Of a stretch of DNA of 64,000 bases, positions 49,328 through 59,029 are shown piece by piece (position 1 is the stretch's first letter; every line of letters begins with the position of its first letter). Both the position numbers and the translations under genes were made by a program. Below the pieces are notes generated by a model, which did no database searches, was not told the origin of the DNA, and saw nothing but the letters and a program-made list of their open reading frames with translations. This DNA is from Parabacteroides sp. Marseille-P3160 (GTDB lineage Bacteria; Bacteroidota; Bacteroidia; Bacteroidales; Tannerellaceae): contig NZ_LT799418.1 in NCBI RefSeq assembly GCF_900162725.1, positions 1,725,836-1,789,835 of the forward strand, written 5' to 3'.

Positions 49328-52300
49328 TTAGAATGTAACATTTAATCCTAAAGTATAAGTTCTCATTGCAGGATAGGAATTAAAATCTAATCCGACTCCA
49401 CCGTTCGCTGTTTGGCCGCCATTACCGCCAGTTTCATAAGCTTTCGTATCAACTTCGGGATCCCATCCGGAGTAACCTGTTATCGTGAATAAATTCTCAG
49501 CTTGAGCAAAGACACGCATATTACTGATGATTTTCTTAAATGGTATAGTATATCCTAATGTTAAATTCTTTAGGCGTACATAGGATGCATTTTCAATAAA
49601 ATGATCATTTATATAACCACCATATTGGGAATAATAGAATCCGTTACGAGGAATATCCGTATTTGTATTTGTTGGAGTCCATCTGTTCAAAGCCTCTTCT
49701 GTACGATTCCATTCAAGATTCATTCGGGTCATATTCAATAGATCATAGCCTACAGCTCCTTGAAAGAAGATGCTTAGATCAAATCCCTTATAAAAGAAAT
49801 TATTTGTAAGTCCAAAAGTAAAGTCCGGATTTGCATTTCCTATAATAGTCCGGTCATCTGAATCGATTTTGCCATCTCCATTTACATCAACAAATTTAGG
49901 ATCTCCTGCTTGGGCATTGGGTTGGAGGGCATATGTTTCATTCGCTTGCAAAACACCTGCATATTTATATCCGAATAAAGAACCTAAAGACTCTCCCTCT
50001 CTAATGATCGCATAGGATTCTTCAGAAACAGTCCCCATCGGCTTGGAAGATGTTAAAAATATATCCTTACCGCCTATGTCTAATATTTTATTCCGATTCA
50101 TTGCAAAGTTCAGTTTTGTATCCCATTTAAATTCACCGATTAGGTTTTGGGACGAAAACTCAAATTCCACGCCCATATTTCTCAATGAACCTATATTCCG
50201 TTGTCCGGATGTGAATCCGGTATAGAGCGGCAAACTGACATTTAACAGCAAATCACTTGTCTTTTTATAATATCCATCAATAGTCGCTAAAAGCCGATTA
50301 TTAAAGAAACCCATATCAAGGCCAATATTATACTGAGCTGTACTTTCCCATTTCAATCCTTGATTCTCTGCATTAGATGCATTAAGATGTGTCCCGGCAT
50401 TATTATTATTTCCGTCTAATGTAATATGCGTATTTGACATCAAGGCATATGCGGCATAATCACCGATTCGCTCATTACCTGTGACTCCGTAACCAAATCG
50501 TAATTTTAAATTGCTAAAGGCATCCAGATTTTTAATGAAATCTTCTTCACCCAATCGCCAGGCAAGTGAAGTTGAAGGGAATGTTCCCCAATGATTATTT
50601 ATCCCAAAACGGGAAGAACCATCCCGACGAATAGTAACAGTTGCTAAATATTTATCATTGAATGTATAATTAAAACGGCTGAAAAATGAGATCAATATAT
50701 TCTCCGTTTTATTCGAAGCTTTACTTGTAATCGTACTGGCTGCTCCCATATTGTTATATCCGAAGAGATCCGTTGAAAATCCCTTGGCTTTCATATCCCG
50801 GTATTCTCCATTATATTTTTCATATGTGTAACCACCCATTATATTAATATCGTGAACTTTATTAAATGTTTTAGTATAGGTGATAATTCCTTCCAAAAGC
50901 TGGCGCGTTGAATTAAAATCATATGTAGATGCTACGCCATTATCTATACCGCCTTGATATGTAGATCTCGGAAGATAGCTTCCTCTGAATGTACGTAACA
51001 ATTCCACACCTATGGTGGCTTTGGCGCGTAGTCCTGTAATCGGCTCAATCTCTACAAATGTTGTCCCGTTAAATTTATCCTGGGTTTTATCATTCTTACG
51101 CTCTAACAGGTTAGCTATAGGGTTATCGCCTCTACCTCCCGGGGGACGACCGTATGAACCATCATTATTGTATGCCGGAACTGTTGGATCGTATGTCATA
51201 ATGGAAAGCAAAACATTTGAATTAACAATATTCCCTGAATATTCTTGATAATTCTGTGTTTCCCGATGCGCATAAACTGTTGCTCCTGCTTTAATATAGT
51301 CATTAATCGTCTGATCAACGTTCACACGTCCTGAAATACGTTTGAATGATGTATTTTTCAAGATGCCATCCTGATTAAAGAGCCCCAGGCTGGTTAATAC
51401 TTTTGTTTTTTCCGAACCTCCACGGAATGTTATATTATGGTCCTGTACCAAACCTACACGTGTCGTTTCTTTGATCCAGTCCGTATTGACATTACTGGCC
51501 AATTGAGATTCCGTATAAGCTCCGTTTTCTTCATTCTCCTGCCCTGCAATCTCTTTATATAATGCATTAGCAAGATTCATATAATCTTTTCCGTTAAGCA
51601 TGTGGAATGGGTTCTGGATTTGTTGAGCGCCCAGATATCCATTGTACGATATTTTATTCTCACCCGCTTTTCCTCGTTTAGTTGTAATCAAAATCACCCC
51701 ATTGGCACCGCGGGCTCCATAGATTGCGGTCGCTGAAGCATCTTTAAGGATTTGCATAGACTCAATATCATTAGGATTCAGGTTTAATCCCTCAGACGTT
51801 GGAAATCCATCGATTACATATAACGGCTCATTTGAACTACTAATCGAGTTATTCCCTCTGATTCTTACCGAAATTGTTCCACCCGGTGCTTTCGATGACT
51901 GGCGGACATCAACACCGGCAGTTTTCCCTTGTAAAGCTTGGGCCGCATTACTTACGGTACCACCCATCACCATATTATCCGACGACACAGTAGCTACAGC
52001 ACCTGTCAAGTCTCTTTTCTTTTGGTAACCATAACCAATAGCAACAACTTCATTCAGGGCAATTGCGTCATCAACTAACAAAGCGTTAATAACAGTTTCT
52101 TCCCTAACCTGGATTTCTTGCTTTTGCATTCCGATAAACGTGAACACGAGAGTTGCGTTATTTGGTACATTACCAATCGTGTACTTACCATCAACATCTG
52201 TGATAGTTGCTCTTGTAGTCCCTTTAATTGATACATTCACACCGGGCATTGGTTCTCCAAGCTTATCTTTTACTATACCGCTTACGGCATGGCCTTGCTG

Positions 52301-52426
52301 TTGTACCCCTTCATTGATAATAGAAGAAGAAACGGTTCCCAATGAAAGGCGTGGCCCATTTTCCGCAAAGACACCAAATGTGATACACCCAAGCATCCCT
52401 CCAATAATAAACAAATGTTTTCTCAT
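49328..52426 (-). CDS. SusC/RagA-family TonB-dependent outer-membrane transporter
   Basis: The 1032-residue protein has a signal peptide, an N-terminal carboxypeptidase-regulatory-like domain (GIVKDKLGEPMPGVNVSIKG, ITDVDGKYTIGNVPNNATL), the plug domain (GYGYQKKRDLTGAVATVSS, SIRIRGNNSI-type segment, ATAIYGARGANGVILITTKR) and a 22-strand barrel ending TYTLGLNVTF. The pair with SusD makes a TonB-driven importer for a large ligand. No adjacent sigma/anti-sigma pair or hybrid two-component regulator is seen in the window. It is the first gene of the leftward sulfation cluster. Confidence 0.96.
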   Translation of the reverse strand: MRKHLFIIGGMLGCITFGVFAENGPRLSLGTVSSSIINEGVQQQGHAVSGIVKDKLGEPMPGVNVSIKGTTRATITDVDGKYTIGNVPNNATLVFTFIGMQKQEIQVREETVINALLVDDAIALNEVVAIGYGYQKKRDLTGAVATVSSDNMVMGGTVSNAAQALQGKTAGVDVRQSSKAPGGTISVRIRGNNSISSSNEPLYVIDGFPTSEGLNLNPNDIESMQILKDASATAIYGARGANGVILITTKRGKAGENKISYNGYLGAQQIQNPFHMLNGKDYMNLANALYKEIAGQENEENGAYTESQLASNVNTDWIKETTRVGLVQDHNITFRGGSEKTKVLTSLGLFNQDGILKNTSFKRISGRVNVDQTINDYIKAGATVYAHRETQNYQEYSGNIVNSNVLLSIMTYDPTVPAYNNDGSYGRPPGGRGDNPIANLLERKNDKTQDKFNGTTFVEIEPITGLRAKATIGVELLRTFRGSYLPRSTYQGGIDNGVASTYDFNSTRQLLEGIITYTKTFNKVHDINIMGGYTYEKYNGEYRDMKAKGFSTDLFGYNNMGAASTITSKASNKTENILISFFSRFNYTFNDKYLATVTIRRDGSSRFGINNHWGTFPSTSLAWRLGEEDFIKNLDAFSNLKLRFGYGVTGNERIGDYAAYALMSNTHITLDGNNNNAGTHLNASNAENQGLKWESTAQYNIGLDMGFFNNRLLATIDGYYKKTSDLLLNVSLPLYTGFTSGQRNIGSLRNMGVEFEFSSQNLIGEFKWDTKLNFAMNRNKILDIGGKDIFLTSSKPMGTVSEESYAIIREGESLGSLFGYKYAGVLQANETYALQPNAQAGDPKFVDVNGDGKIDSDDRTIIGNANPDFTFGLTNNFFYKGFDLSIFFQGAVGYDLLNMTRMNLEWNRTEEALNRWTPTNTNTDIPRNGFYYSQYGGYINDHFIENASYVRLKNLTLGYTIPFKKIISNMRVFAQAENLFTITGYSGWDPEVDTKAYETGGNGGQTANGGVGLDFNSYPAMRTYTLGLNVTF

Positions 52427-52819
52427 ACAAACAAACTCTTGTTGAATTATTAATGTGAATCAGAAGTAAAGATTCTCCTGATTCTATTTCTATTAAAAAA
52501 CGCTTTTTCAACAAAATAAACGCATAGATATTACCTCTCAAGACCAATCATATTGATCTGAGAATAATATGGATTTATTGTCTGCACGAAAAAATGTCTA
52601 TCTGTATTTCATTTATACAAAACCTTCAAAGTATAGTGATAATCTATTTACGATACATCAGAAACCAAGCCATTTTCATAACTATAAAAATTATCATACG
52701 GGAGCCTTCTATAGCCTTTACGCTTCTTTGTTATCCCTTTCAAATAAATAATGTATATATGCCTAATACCTATTCCTATATGTTTATATCTGCCTGGTAT
52801 TTAAGTGTTATTTGATGAT

Positions 52820-52854
52820 TTTGACAATTATCAAAGAGAATTTGACAATTTATC
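52820..52854. promoter_or_regulatory. Two direct repeats 21 bp apart upstream of susC
   Basis: TTTGACAATTATC and TTTGACAATTTATC begin 21 bases apart, two helical turns, about 390 bases upstream of the susC start. Direct repeats at this spacing can bind a dimeric regulator side by side. No regulator is identified. Confidence 0.35.
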
Positions 52855-53604
52855 TTTTCAAATCAAAAAAGGCAGGATATAATATATATCTTCTGTAAAA
52901 TTCTCAAATGTGGGCAAAAATGTGAAAAGTAAAAAATGATGATAGCCTGCTTTATTCTTGTATCAAAAATTTGTCGACATAAATATTTACTTTAAATTGG
53001 TTAAATGAGAATACAAATATTCAAAGAACGTACAAATTCAGATTAACATCTGAATTTTTTCATCCAATGGAGAAAATAACCATGACGTTTAATTGTTTTT
53101 CTTAAAATGATTTACTACATATTAATTAATGATTTATGTGTATAATTTTATGCAAATATACAACTTATTGTCTATTTGAGAAACATTTTTGCGTTAAAAT
53201 GATTTATATATCATATTTTATTTGTCATATGGATGTTTATGGCCCTGTGATGGAAGATATTTGATAAATATTTAATGACCAATGCTTCATGTCTTTTTTG
53301 AAAAAATCAGTCCACTGAATGGGAGGTGAGTAAGAGTTTGCTCTGCATTATGTCCTTTTATTTAATCGATGTGGGTATGGCAGGCTGTTTTTGCGGCTAA
53401 TAGTTCCGGCTTGGAATTTTTTCTTTTGTCGTTTTATTTCAGCAATTACCGCTTAATTTTTATATAATTTCAGTCGATGACAAGATTGAATGATTTGTAA
53501 CAGCTATGGCAGTCATGAAGTTAAATAAAATTTGGAACGGCAAATCCTTTTCTCCGAAAATTGCAGAAATGTTATCAGCAGAGTGGATAAATTAAGCGGA
53601 AATT

Positions 53605-53635
53605 CTTGTTCGTTGTTTAATTTATTGTAATTTTG
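53605..53635 (+). promoter_or_regulatory. Histidine operon promoter (CTTG -33 / TAATTTTG -7)
   Basis: An exact -7 box TAATTTTG at 53628-53635 with a CTTG at 53605-53608, 19 bases apart, close to the Bacteroidota spacing. It lies 21 bases before the leader peptide ATG. Confidence 0.7.
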
Positions 53636-53656
53636 TCTCCGTAAAAGAAAAGAAGA

Positions 53657-53707
53657 ATGAGTTTACGTTTCATACATCATCGCCATCATCATTACAACGG
53701 ACAATAG
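53657..53707 (+). CDS. hisL: Histidine operon leader peptide
   Basis: A 16-residue frame reads MSLRFIHHRHHHYNGQ, with five His codons in six positions, then TAG. It lies between the his promoter and a terminator hairpin upstream of hisG. Ribosome stalling at the His codons when charged tRNA-His is scarce would favour an alternative RNA fold and allow transcription into hisG. The layout matches classical attenuation although the sequence is unlike enteric hisL. Confidence 0.85.
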   Translation: MSLRFIHHRHHHYNGQ

Positions 53708-53756
53708 TTCGGTGGGCTTGGGTGGTGCGTAAGAAATGTACTCATAGAAATAATAA

Positions 53757-53786
53757 GGCTTGCCGTTCTGCGGTGAGCCTTTTTTT
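53757..53786 (+). terminator. Histidine attenuator terminator
   Basis: Stem GGCTTGCCG/CGGTGAGCC (53757-53765 with 53771-53779, including two wobble-type pairs) followed by T7 (53780-53786). It lies 49 bases after the leader stop and 33 bases before hisG. Confidence 0.82.
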
Positions 53787-53819
53787 GTGAATATACAATG
53801 AATCATAATAATTTGACAA

Positions 53820-54671
53820 ATGTTACGAATTGCAGTACAATCAAAAGGACGTCTCTATGATGAGACCATGGCGCTTCTGGAAGAGGCGGGCATTATTTTG
53901 AATAAAAGTAAGCGGGTATTATTGTTGGCGGCGGCGGATTTTCCGGTAGAAGTCCTTTTCCTGAGGGATGACGATATACCGCAGTCGGTAGCCAATGGCG
54001 TAGCGGACGTGGGGATTGTCGGTGAGAATGAATATATAGAGAAAGGGCAGGAAGCAAAATTGATCAAACGGTTGGGTTTCAGCAAGTGCCGTCTTTCCCT
54101 GGCCATACCGAAAGACTCGTCGTATGAGGGCTTGTCCTGGTTTGAGGGAAAAACAATCGCTACTTCCTATCCGAATATCCTGAAGAATTATTTGAAGGTC
54201 AATCAGGTGAACGCCTCCTTACATGTGATTTCCGGTTCGGTGGAAATCGCACCGGGGATTGGGCTGGCAGATGCTATTTTCGACATTGTCAGTTCCGGCA
54301 GCACTTTGGTAAGCAACCAATTAAAAGAGGTGGCCATTGTGATGAAGAGCGAGGCGTTGTTAATCGCCAACCAGGGGCTTTCGGATGAGAAAAAGGCCAT
54401 ATTGGATGAACTTTTGTTCCGTTTTGCTGCAATTGAGACGGCAGTTGGAAAGAAATATGTACTTTTGAATGCGCCGGAAAATAAGTTGGATGAGATTACG
54501 GAATTATTGCCGGGAATGAAAAGTCCGACCGTAACGCCCTTGGCGACGAAAGGATGGGTTTCCATCCAATCCGTGATTGATGAGAAGCATTTCTGGGAAA
54601 TCATAGGAAAGCTGAAATCGATAGGCGCCGAAGGTATTCTGGCAATTCCGATAGAGAAAATGATTTTATAA
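53820..54671 (+). CDS. hisG: ATP phosphoribosyltransferase
   Basis: The 283-residue enzyme makes the first committed step of histidine synthesis, joining ATP and PRPP. The long, HisZ-independent form is shown by length and the C-terminal ACT-like regulatory domain (about residues 210-283, VTPLATKGWVSIQSVIDEKH). Family motifs include LRIAVQSKGRLYDETMALLE and the PRPP-binding segment GIGLADAIFDIVSSGSTL. It is probably feedback-inhibited by histidine through the C-terminal domain. It is the first gene after the attenuator. Confidence 0.97.
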   Translation: MLRIAVQSKGRLYDETMALLEEAGIILNKSKRVLLLAAADFPVEVLFLRDDDIPQSVANGVADVGIVGENEYIEKGQEAKLIKRLGFSKCRLSLAIPKDSSYEGLSWFEGKTIATSYPNILKNYLKVNQVNASLHVISGSVEIAPGIGLADAIFDIVSSGSTLVSNQLKEVAIVMKSEALLIANQGLSDEKKAILDELLFRFAAIETAVGKKYVLLNAPENKLDEITELLPGMKSPTVTPLATKGWVSIQSVIDEKHFWEIIGKLKSIGAEGILAIPIEKMIL

Positions 54672-54681
54672 AATAAGGTTT

Positions 54682-55962
54682 ATGACGATAATAAAATATC
54701 CTTTGAAGAGTGAATGGCCGTATTTATTGAAGCGTTCTATCAATGATATAACAGCGATGGCGGATACGGTTCGGAAAGTGTTAAGAGAAGTACAGACGGA
54801 AGGGGATGCAGCTGTGAAACGTTATGAAAGGCTGTTTGATAAAGTTGAATTGGATAGTTTTCAGGTATCGGAGGAAGAGATTGAAGAGGCCGGGTCTTTG
54901 CTATCCAATGAACTGAAGGAAGCGATTCATACGGCGAAAGACAATATAGAGAAATTCCATGAAGCGCAACTTTTTGTCGGGAAGAAAATCGAAACGACTC
55001 CCGGTGTCGTCTGCTGGCAGAAAGCCGTAGCGATAGAGAAGGTCGGCTTGTATGTGCCCGGAGGGACGGCGCCTTTATTTTCTACCGTACTGATGCTGGC
55101 GGTGCCTGCCCGGATTGCCGGTTGCGGGGAGATTATTCTCTGTACTCCTCCTAATCCGAAGGGAAAAGTGCCGGCACCTATTTTATATGCTGCGCGGCTT
55201 GCGGGAGTAAGTAAGATCTTTAAGATTGGAGGCAGCCAGGCGATTGCAGCGATGGCACATGGAACCGAAACCGTGCCGAAAGTTTATAAGATCTTTGGGC
55301 CGGGAAATTTTTATGTAACGGGGGCCAAACTCCTTGCCAGTTTGAAAGATGTTGCTATCGATATGCCGGCCGGCCCTTCGGAAGTGGCTGTCATTGCCGA
55401 TGAAACGGCGAATCCCGACTTTATTGCGGCCGACTTCCTTTCGCAGGCGGAACATGGAGTCGATAGCCAGTCTATACTGCTGACCACGTCTGAAGCGTTG
55501 GCCGAGAAAGTCACCGGGACGATAGAAAAGCAATTGCTCGCGCTTTCACGCCGGGAGATCGCACAAAAATCGCTGGAGAACAGTCGTATTATTGTTCTCG
55601 CCAATATGGATGAGATTATCGAATTCGTGAACAGTTACGCTCCGGAGCATCTGATCATACAAACGGCCGACTATAACGAGCTGGCCGAGCGGGTAGTCAA
55701 TGCGGGCAGTGTCTTTCTCGGGCCTTATACGCCCGAAAGCGCCGGTGATTATGCCTCCGGAACCAATCATACGTTGCCGACGCATGGCTTTGCCAAAGCG
55801 TACAGCGGAGTCAATCTTGACAGCTTTGTCAAGAAAATCACTTTCCAGGAAATTACGCCGGACGGCCTTCGCCAGTTAGGCAAAACGATTATGGTGATGG
55901 CGGAACATGAACAGTTGGGAGCTCATAAAAGGGCGGTCAGTATTAGATTGGAAGAAGAATGA
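54682..55962 (+). CDS. hisD: Histidinol dehydrogenase
   Basis: The 426-residue zinc enzyme oxidises L-histidinol to histidine in the last two steps of the pathway. Visible motifs are [52 protein letters not shown] (Glu/His active-site pair) and [18 protein letters not shown]. Length is typical. It starts 10 bases after hisG and overlaps hisC by 4 bases. Confidence 0.97.
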   Translation: MTIIKYPLKSEWPYLLKRSINDITAMADTVRKVLREVQTEGDAAVKRYERLFDKVELDSFQVSEEEIEEAGSLLSNELKEAIHTAKDNIEKFHEAQLFVGKKIETTPGVVCWQKAVAIEKVGLYVPGGTAPLFSTVLMLAVPARIAGCGEIILCTPPNPKGKVPAPILYAARLAGVSKIFKIGGSQAIAAMAHGTETVPKVYKIFGPGNFYVTGAKLLASLKDVAIDMPAGPSEVAVIADETANPDFIAADFLSQAEHGVDSQSILLTTSEALAEKVTGTIEKQLLALSRREIAQKSLENSRIIVLANMDEIIEFVNSYAPEHLIIQTADYNELAERVVNAGSVFLGPYTPESAGDYASGTNHTLPTHGFAKAYSGVNLDSFVKKITFQEITPDGLRQLGKTIMVMAEHEQLGAHKRAVSIRLEEE

Positions 55963-56999
55963 AAGATTTAGAACAATGGGTACGGCCGGTGATCTGGGAT
56001 TTGAAACCTTATTCTTCGGCGAGAGATGAGTTTCATGGCAGCGCCTCCGTCTTTCTGGATGCCAACGAGAATCCCTATAATGCTCCATACAACCGGTATC
56101 CGGATCCGATGCAATGGAAACTGAAGAAACGGATCAGCGAAATAAAGAAAATCGCTCCGGAGCAGATCTTTCTTGGAAATGGGAGCGACGAGGCGATTGA
56201 CTTGGTATACCGCGCCTTCTGCGAGCCGGGAATCGATTCGGTGGTCGCTATCGATCCGACCTATGGAATGTACAAGGTGGCTGCCGACATTAATAATATA
56301 GCCTACCGGAAGGTGCCGTTGAGCGAAACATTCGAACTGGATGCCGACCGTTTGCTGGAAGCGGTCGATGCGACGACGAAAGTCGTCTTCCTTTGCTCGC
56401 CCAATAATCCGACGGGAAATAGCCTGAGCCGGAAAACAATTATTCGGGTTTTGGAGGGATTTGAAGGACTTGTCGTTTTGGATGAAGCCTATATCGATTT
56501 TTCATCCGGAAGTTCCTTCCTGGGCAGTTTGAAAGAGTATCCGAATTTAATTGTGCTGCAAACGCTTTCGAAAGCATGGGGGGCCGCCGGCATCCGTTTG
56601 GGAATGGCTTTTGCTTCGCCTGAAATTATCCATTTGTTCAATAAGATCAAATATCCGTATAATGTCAACCAATTGACGCAGGAGTTCGCCTATGATTTGT
56701 TGAGGCGGGAAGACCGGATGAAAGAACAACTGATCTGTATCCTGAAGGAACGTACCCGCTTGCAAAAGGAATTGCCGGACTGCCTTCCGTTCATGAGCCG
56801 GATCTATGCGACGGACGCGAACTTTATCCTGGTTTATGTCGGCGATGCGAACGGGATCTATACCCATCTGGTTGAAAAGGGAGTGATTGTGCGCAATCGC
56901 AATACGGTAACGCTTTGCAACGGTTGCCTTCGAATCACCGTCGGTACCAAGGAAGAAAATGACGCTTTGCTGGATGCATTAAAACAATATCAGCCATGA
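55959..56999 (+). CDS. hisC: Histidinol-phosphate aminotransferase
   Basis: The 346-residue class I/II aminotransferase uses PLP. The PLP lysine lies in [26 protein letters not shown]-type residues in [19 protein letters not shown] bind substrate, and [14 protein letters not shown] and [11 protein letters not shown] complete the PLP site. It transfers an amino group from glutamate to imidazole-acetol phosphate. It overlaps hisD and hisB by 4 bases each, indicating translational coupling. Confidence 0.97.
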   Translation: MKDLEQWVRPVIWDLKPYSSARDEFHGSASVFLDANENPYNAPYNRYPDPMQWKLKKRISEIKKIAPEQIFLGNGSDEAIDLVYRAFCEPGIDSVVAIDPTYGMYKVAADINNIAYRKVPLSETFELDADRLLEAVDATTKVVFLCSPNNPTGNSLSRKTIIRVLEGFEGLVVLDEAYIDFSSGSSFLGSLKEYPNLIVLQTLSKAWGAAGIRLGMAFASPEIIHLFNKIKYPYNVNQLTQEFAYDLLRREDRMKEQLICILKERTRLQKELPDCLPFMSRIYATDANFILVYVGDANGIYTHLVEKGVIVRNRNTVTLCNGCLRITVGTKEENDALLDALKQYQP

Positions 57000-58123
57000 A
57001 AAGAGCTTTATTCATTGACCGCGATGGGACAATCGTACAGGAACCGCCGGTCGATTATCAATTGGATAGTTTGGAAAAGCTGGCGTTTTATCCGAAGGTT
57101 TTCCGCAATCTTTATTTTATCCGTGAGAATCTCGATTTCGAGTTTGTCATGGTTACGAACCAGGACGGATTGGGAACAGCTTCTTTCCCGGAAGATAGCT
57201 TCTGGCCGGCCCATCGGAAAATCATGCAGACCTTCGAAGGGGAAGGGGTTATTTTCGACGATACGTTGATCGACCCTTCTTTCCCGGCGGAAAATTCGCC
57301 GAACCGGAAACCCCGGACAGGCATGTTCGGCAAGTACCTCTCCGGTAGCTATGACCTAGCCAACAGCTATGTCATTGGCGACCGGCTTACGGATGTCGAG
57401 CTGGCGAAGAACCTCGGTGCCAAAGCGATCTGGCTGCGTAACCCGGAAGGAGCCGACGAGGAATTGGCAGCCTACCCGGTGAAACTGGCGCCGATACTGG
57501 TTACGGATGATTGGGATCGGGTGACAGATTTCCTTTATGCCGGCGAACGCCGCGCTAAAGTACAGCGGACGACGCGGGAGACGGATATCCTGGTAGAACT
57601 GAATCTCGACGGAAACGGCAAGACGGATATTCATACCGGCTTGGGCTTTTTCGACCATATGCTCGACCAGATCGGGAAACATTCCGGCATGGATCTCACC
57701 ATCCGGGTGGATGGTGATCTTGAAGTCGATGAACATCATACGATTGAAGATACGGCGATTGCCTTGGGAGATGCCCTCCGGGAAGCATTGGGATCGAAAC
57801 GGGGGATCGAACGATACGGCTTCACTTTGCCGATGGACGATTGCCTGTGCAGTGTGGCGCTCGATTTCGGCGGCCGTCCGTGGTTGGTCTGGGACGCTTC
57901 TTTCAAGCGTGAAAAGATTGGCGACATGCCGACCGAGATGTTTCTTCATTTCTTTAAGAGCCTGAGCGATGCCGCCCGTATGAATTTGAATATTAAAGCG
58001 GAGGGCGAAAACGAGCATCATAAGATCGAGGGGATATTCAAAGCATTGGCGCGTTCCATCAAGATGGCGATCCGCCGCGACATTTACAAATACGAATTAC
58101 CAAGTACGAAAGGAGTGATTTAA
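56996..58123 (+). CDS. hisB: Bifunctional histidinol-phosphatase / imidazoleglycerol-phosphate dehydratase
   Basis: The 375-residue fusion has an N-terminal HAD phosphatase ([17 protein letters not shown] with the nucleophile Asp; [17 protein letters not shown]) and a C-terminal dehydratase ([59 protein letters not shown]). The two His-rich HHxxE segments bind Mn. Together the domains carry out steps six and eight of histidine synthesis. hisH, hisA, hisF and hisI are not in the window. Confidence 0.97.
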   Translation: MKRALFIDRDGTIVQEPPVDYQLDSLEKLAFYPKVFRNLYFIRENLDFEFVMVTNQDGLGTASFPEDSFWPAHRKIMQTFEGEGVIFDDTLIDPSFPAENSPNRKPRTGMFGKYLSGSYDLANSYVIGDRLTDVELAKNLGAKAIWLRNPEGADEELAAYPVKLAPILVTDDWDRVTDFLYAGERRAKVQRTTRETDILVELNLDGNGKTDIHTGLGFFDHMLDQIGKHSGMDLTIRVDGDLEVDEHHTIEDTAIALGDALREALGSKRGIERYGFTLPMDDCLCSVALDFGGRPWLVWDASFKREKIGDMPTEMFLHFFKSLSDAARMNLNIKAEGENEHHKIEGIFKALARSIKMAIRRDIYKYELPSTKGVI

Positions 58124-58525
58124 ATGAAAAAACAGGGACTGTTCATACTTCTTTTGCTGTTGGCTATTTCATGCAGCAAAGATACGGAAAACAAACTGGA
58201 GGGCAAATGGCAACTCCGGCAAGTGGAAACGGAAGGGACGGTCGTGTCCGTGGATACGGTCTGGTACAATTTTCAGAATACGCTTTTCTCCTATCAGCTC
58301 TATAATCCTTCTACCGGCTCCTATCGGCAACAGTACGGTTTCAATACGGTTACCGGCGGCGAATTACTGCTTGAACTGGGGGATAATCCGCTTCCGAATG
58401 ATCAGTTTCTCCCTTTGACCGATTGGGACAGAGCCGAACGTTCCTTTTCTATTACCAAGCTCAAAGGATCCGAACTGATCCTGACGGATGCTTCGGGGAA
58501 AATCTATACTTTCCGGAGATTTTAG
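58124..58525 (+). CDS. Small lipocalin-like lipoprotein
   Basis: The 133-residue protein starts at the base after the hisB stop. It has a lipoprotein signal (LLLLAISCSKDTENKL, Cys about residue 17) and then a short beta-barrel-like domain with the pattern LEGKWQLRQVETEG, found at the start of lipocalin-like Bacteroidota lipoproteins (DUF5004/DUF4488 type). The ligand is unknown. It is probably cotranscribed with the his operon, although a link with histidine is not evident. Confidence 0.82.
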   Translation: MKKQGLFILLLLLAISCSKDTENKLEGKWQLRQVETEGTVVSVDTVWYNFQNTLFSYQLYNPSTGSYRQQYGFNTVTGGELLLELGDNPLPNDQFLPLTDWDRAERSFSITKLKGSELILTDASGKIYTFRRF

Positions 58526-58582
58526 ACGAGAAGAAAAAAGCAGGTGTAACATTTATCACAGAAAGGAGAACCGGCAAGGCTT

Positions 58583-58590
58583 TATCTTTG
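58583..58590 (+). promoter_or_regulatory. -7 promoter box (TATCTTTG) of the YecH-like gene
   Basis: Exact TAnnTTTG match 28 bases upstream of the ATG at 58619. Confidence 0.55.
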
Positions 58591-58618
58591 CCACATCAAT
58601 TTAAAAGAGATTATTTCT

Positions 58619-58852
58619 ATGGAACAGATACATGGGCATGAAGTCCTCCACATGATGGAAGGGCACAGTTATACGGAAAATTCTTTAAAAGAGGCGATCA
58701 AGGAACGTTTTGGCGAAGAGCGATTGTTTTACACCTGTTCGGCAGACCATTTAACCATCGATGAGCTTGTGGTTTTCCTGAAAGAGCGAAAGAAATTCAT
58801 TCCGGCAGAGAGTGGATTTACGGTTGATTCATCCAAGATTTGCAATCACTGA
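58619..58852 (+). CDS. YecH-family putative metal-binding protein
   Basis: The 77-residue protein closely follows E. coli YecH: IHGHEVLHMMEGHSYTENSL, IKERFGEERLFYTCSADHLT and the end FTVDSSKICNH. Conserved His and Cys residues (HGHEV, TCSA, KICNH) suggest a metal site; the family (TIGR03853, from memory) is called probable metal-binding. The function is unknown. It has its own promoter box and is followed by an array of palindromes. Confidence 0.9.
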   Translation: MEQIHGHEVLHMMEGHSYTENSLKEAIKERFGEERLFYTCSADHLTIDELVVFLKERKKFIPAESGFTVDSSKICNH

Positions 58853-58900
58853 GAGCTGTCCTTTTTCCCGTCTTGTGACTTTTTTATGCTGAATAAAAAT

Positions 58901-58976
58901 GAGTATACTCGAATGTTCTTTTGAGTATACTCAATATAGAAAATGAGTATACTCAATTGATCCATCCAGTGCACTC
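58901..58976. repeat. Phased array of GAGTATACTC palindromes, 22-bp period
   Basis: The perfect 10-base palindrome GAGTATACTC begins at 58901, 58923 and 58945. A related CAGTGCACTC begins at 58967. The spacing is exactly 22 bases each time, while the 12-base spacers differ in sequence. It lies between the convergent YecH-like and GH88 genes. Confidence 0.85.
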
Positions 58977-59029
58977 AATTTTGTTCACTCTAAATTTCGC
59001 ATATATTAGGGTGACTTCTCGAAAATTTA

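Larger units (their letters stand above)
52427..53656. other. AT-rich non-coding region between susC and the histidine leader
   Basis: About 1.2 kb without a convincing gene. It contains a pair of direct repeats TTTGACAATT at 52820-52829 and 52841-52850, exactly 21 bases apart, each followed by AT-rich bases and TC. It also contains a 29-codon open frame (53506-53595) of doubtful meaning and the histidine operon promoter at its right end. Its composition is far more AT-rich than the his genes. Confidence 0.6.

Noticed and set aside
52569-52815. Open frames of 60 and 73 residues above susC
   Set aside because: They are AT-rich, with Ile/Tyr/Phe-biased composition expected by chance, and lack a promoter box or any resemblance to a family.
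53506-53595. 29-codon frame just before the histidine promoter (MAVMKLNKIWNGKSFSPKIA...)
   Set aside because: Its composition looks coding-like and it might be a gene remnant, but it is too short to support and nothing adjacent extends it.
58901-58976. CRISPR-like repeat-spacer structure
   Set aside because: Repeats are only 10 bases with 12-base spacers, and no cas gene is present; a phased binding array fits better.
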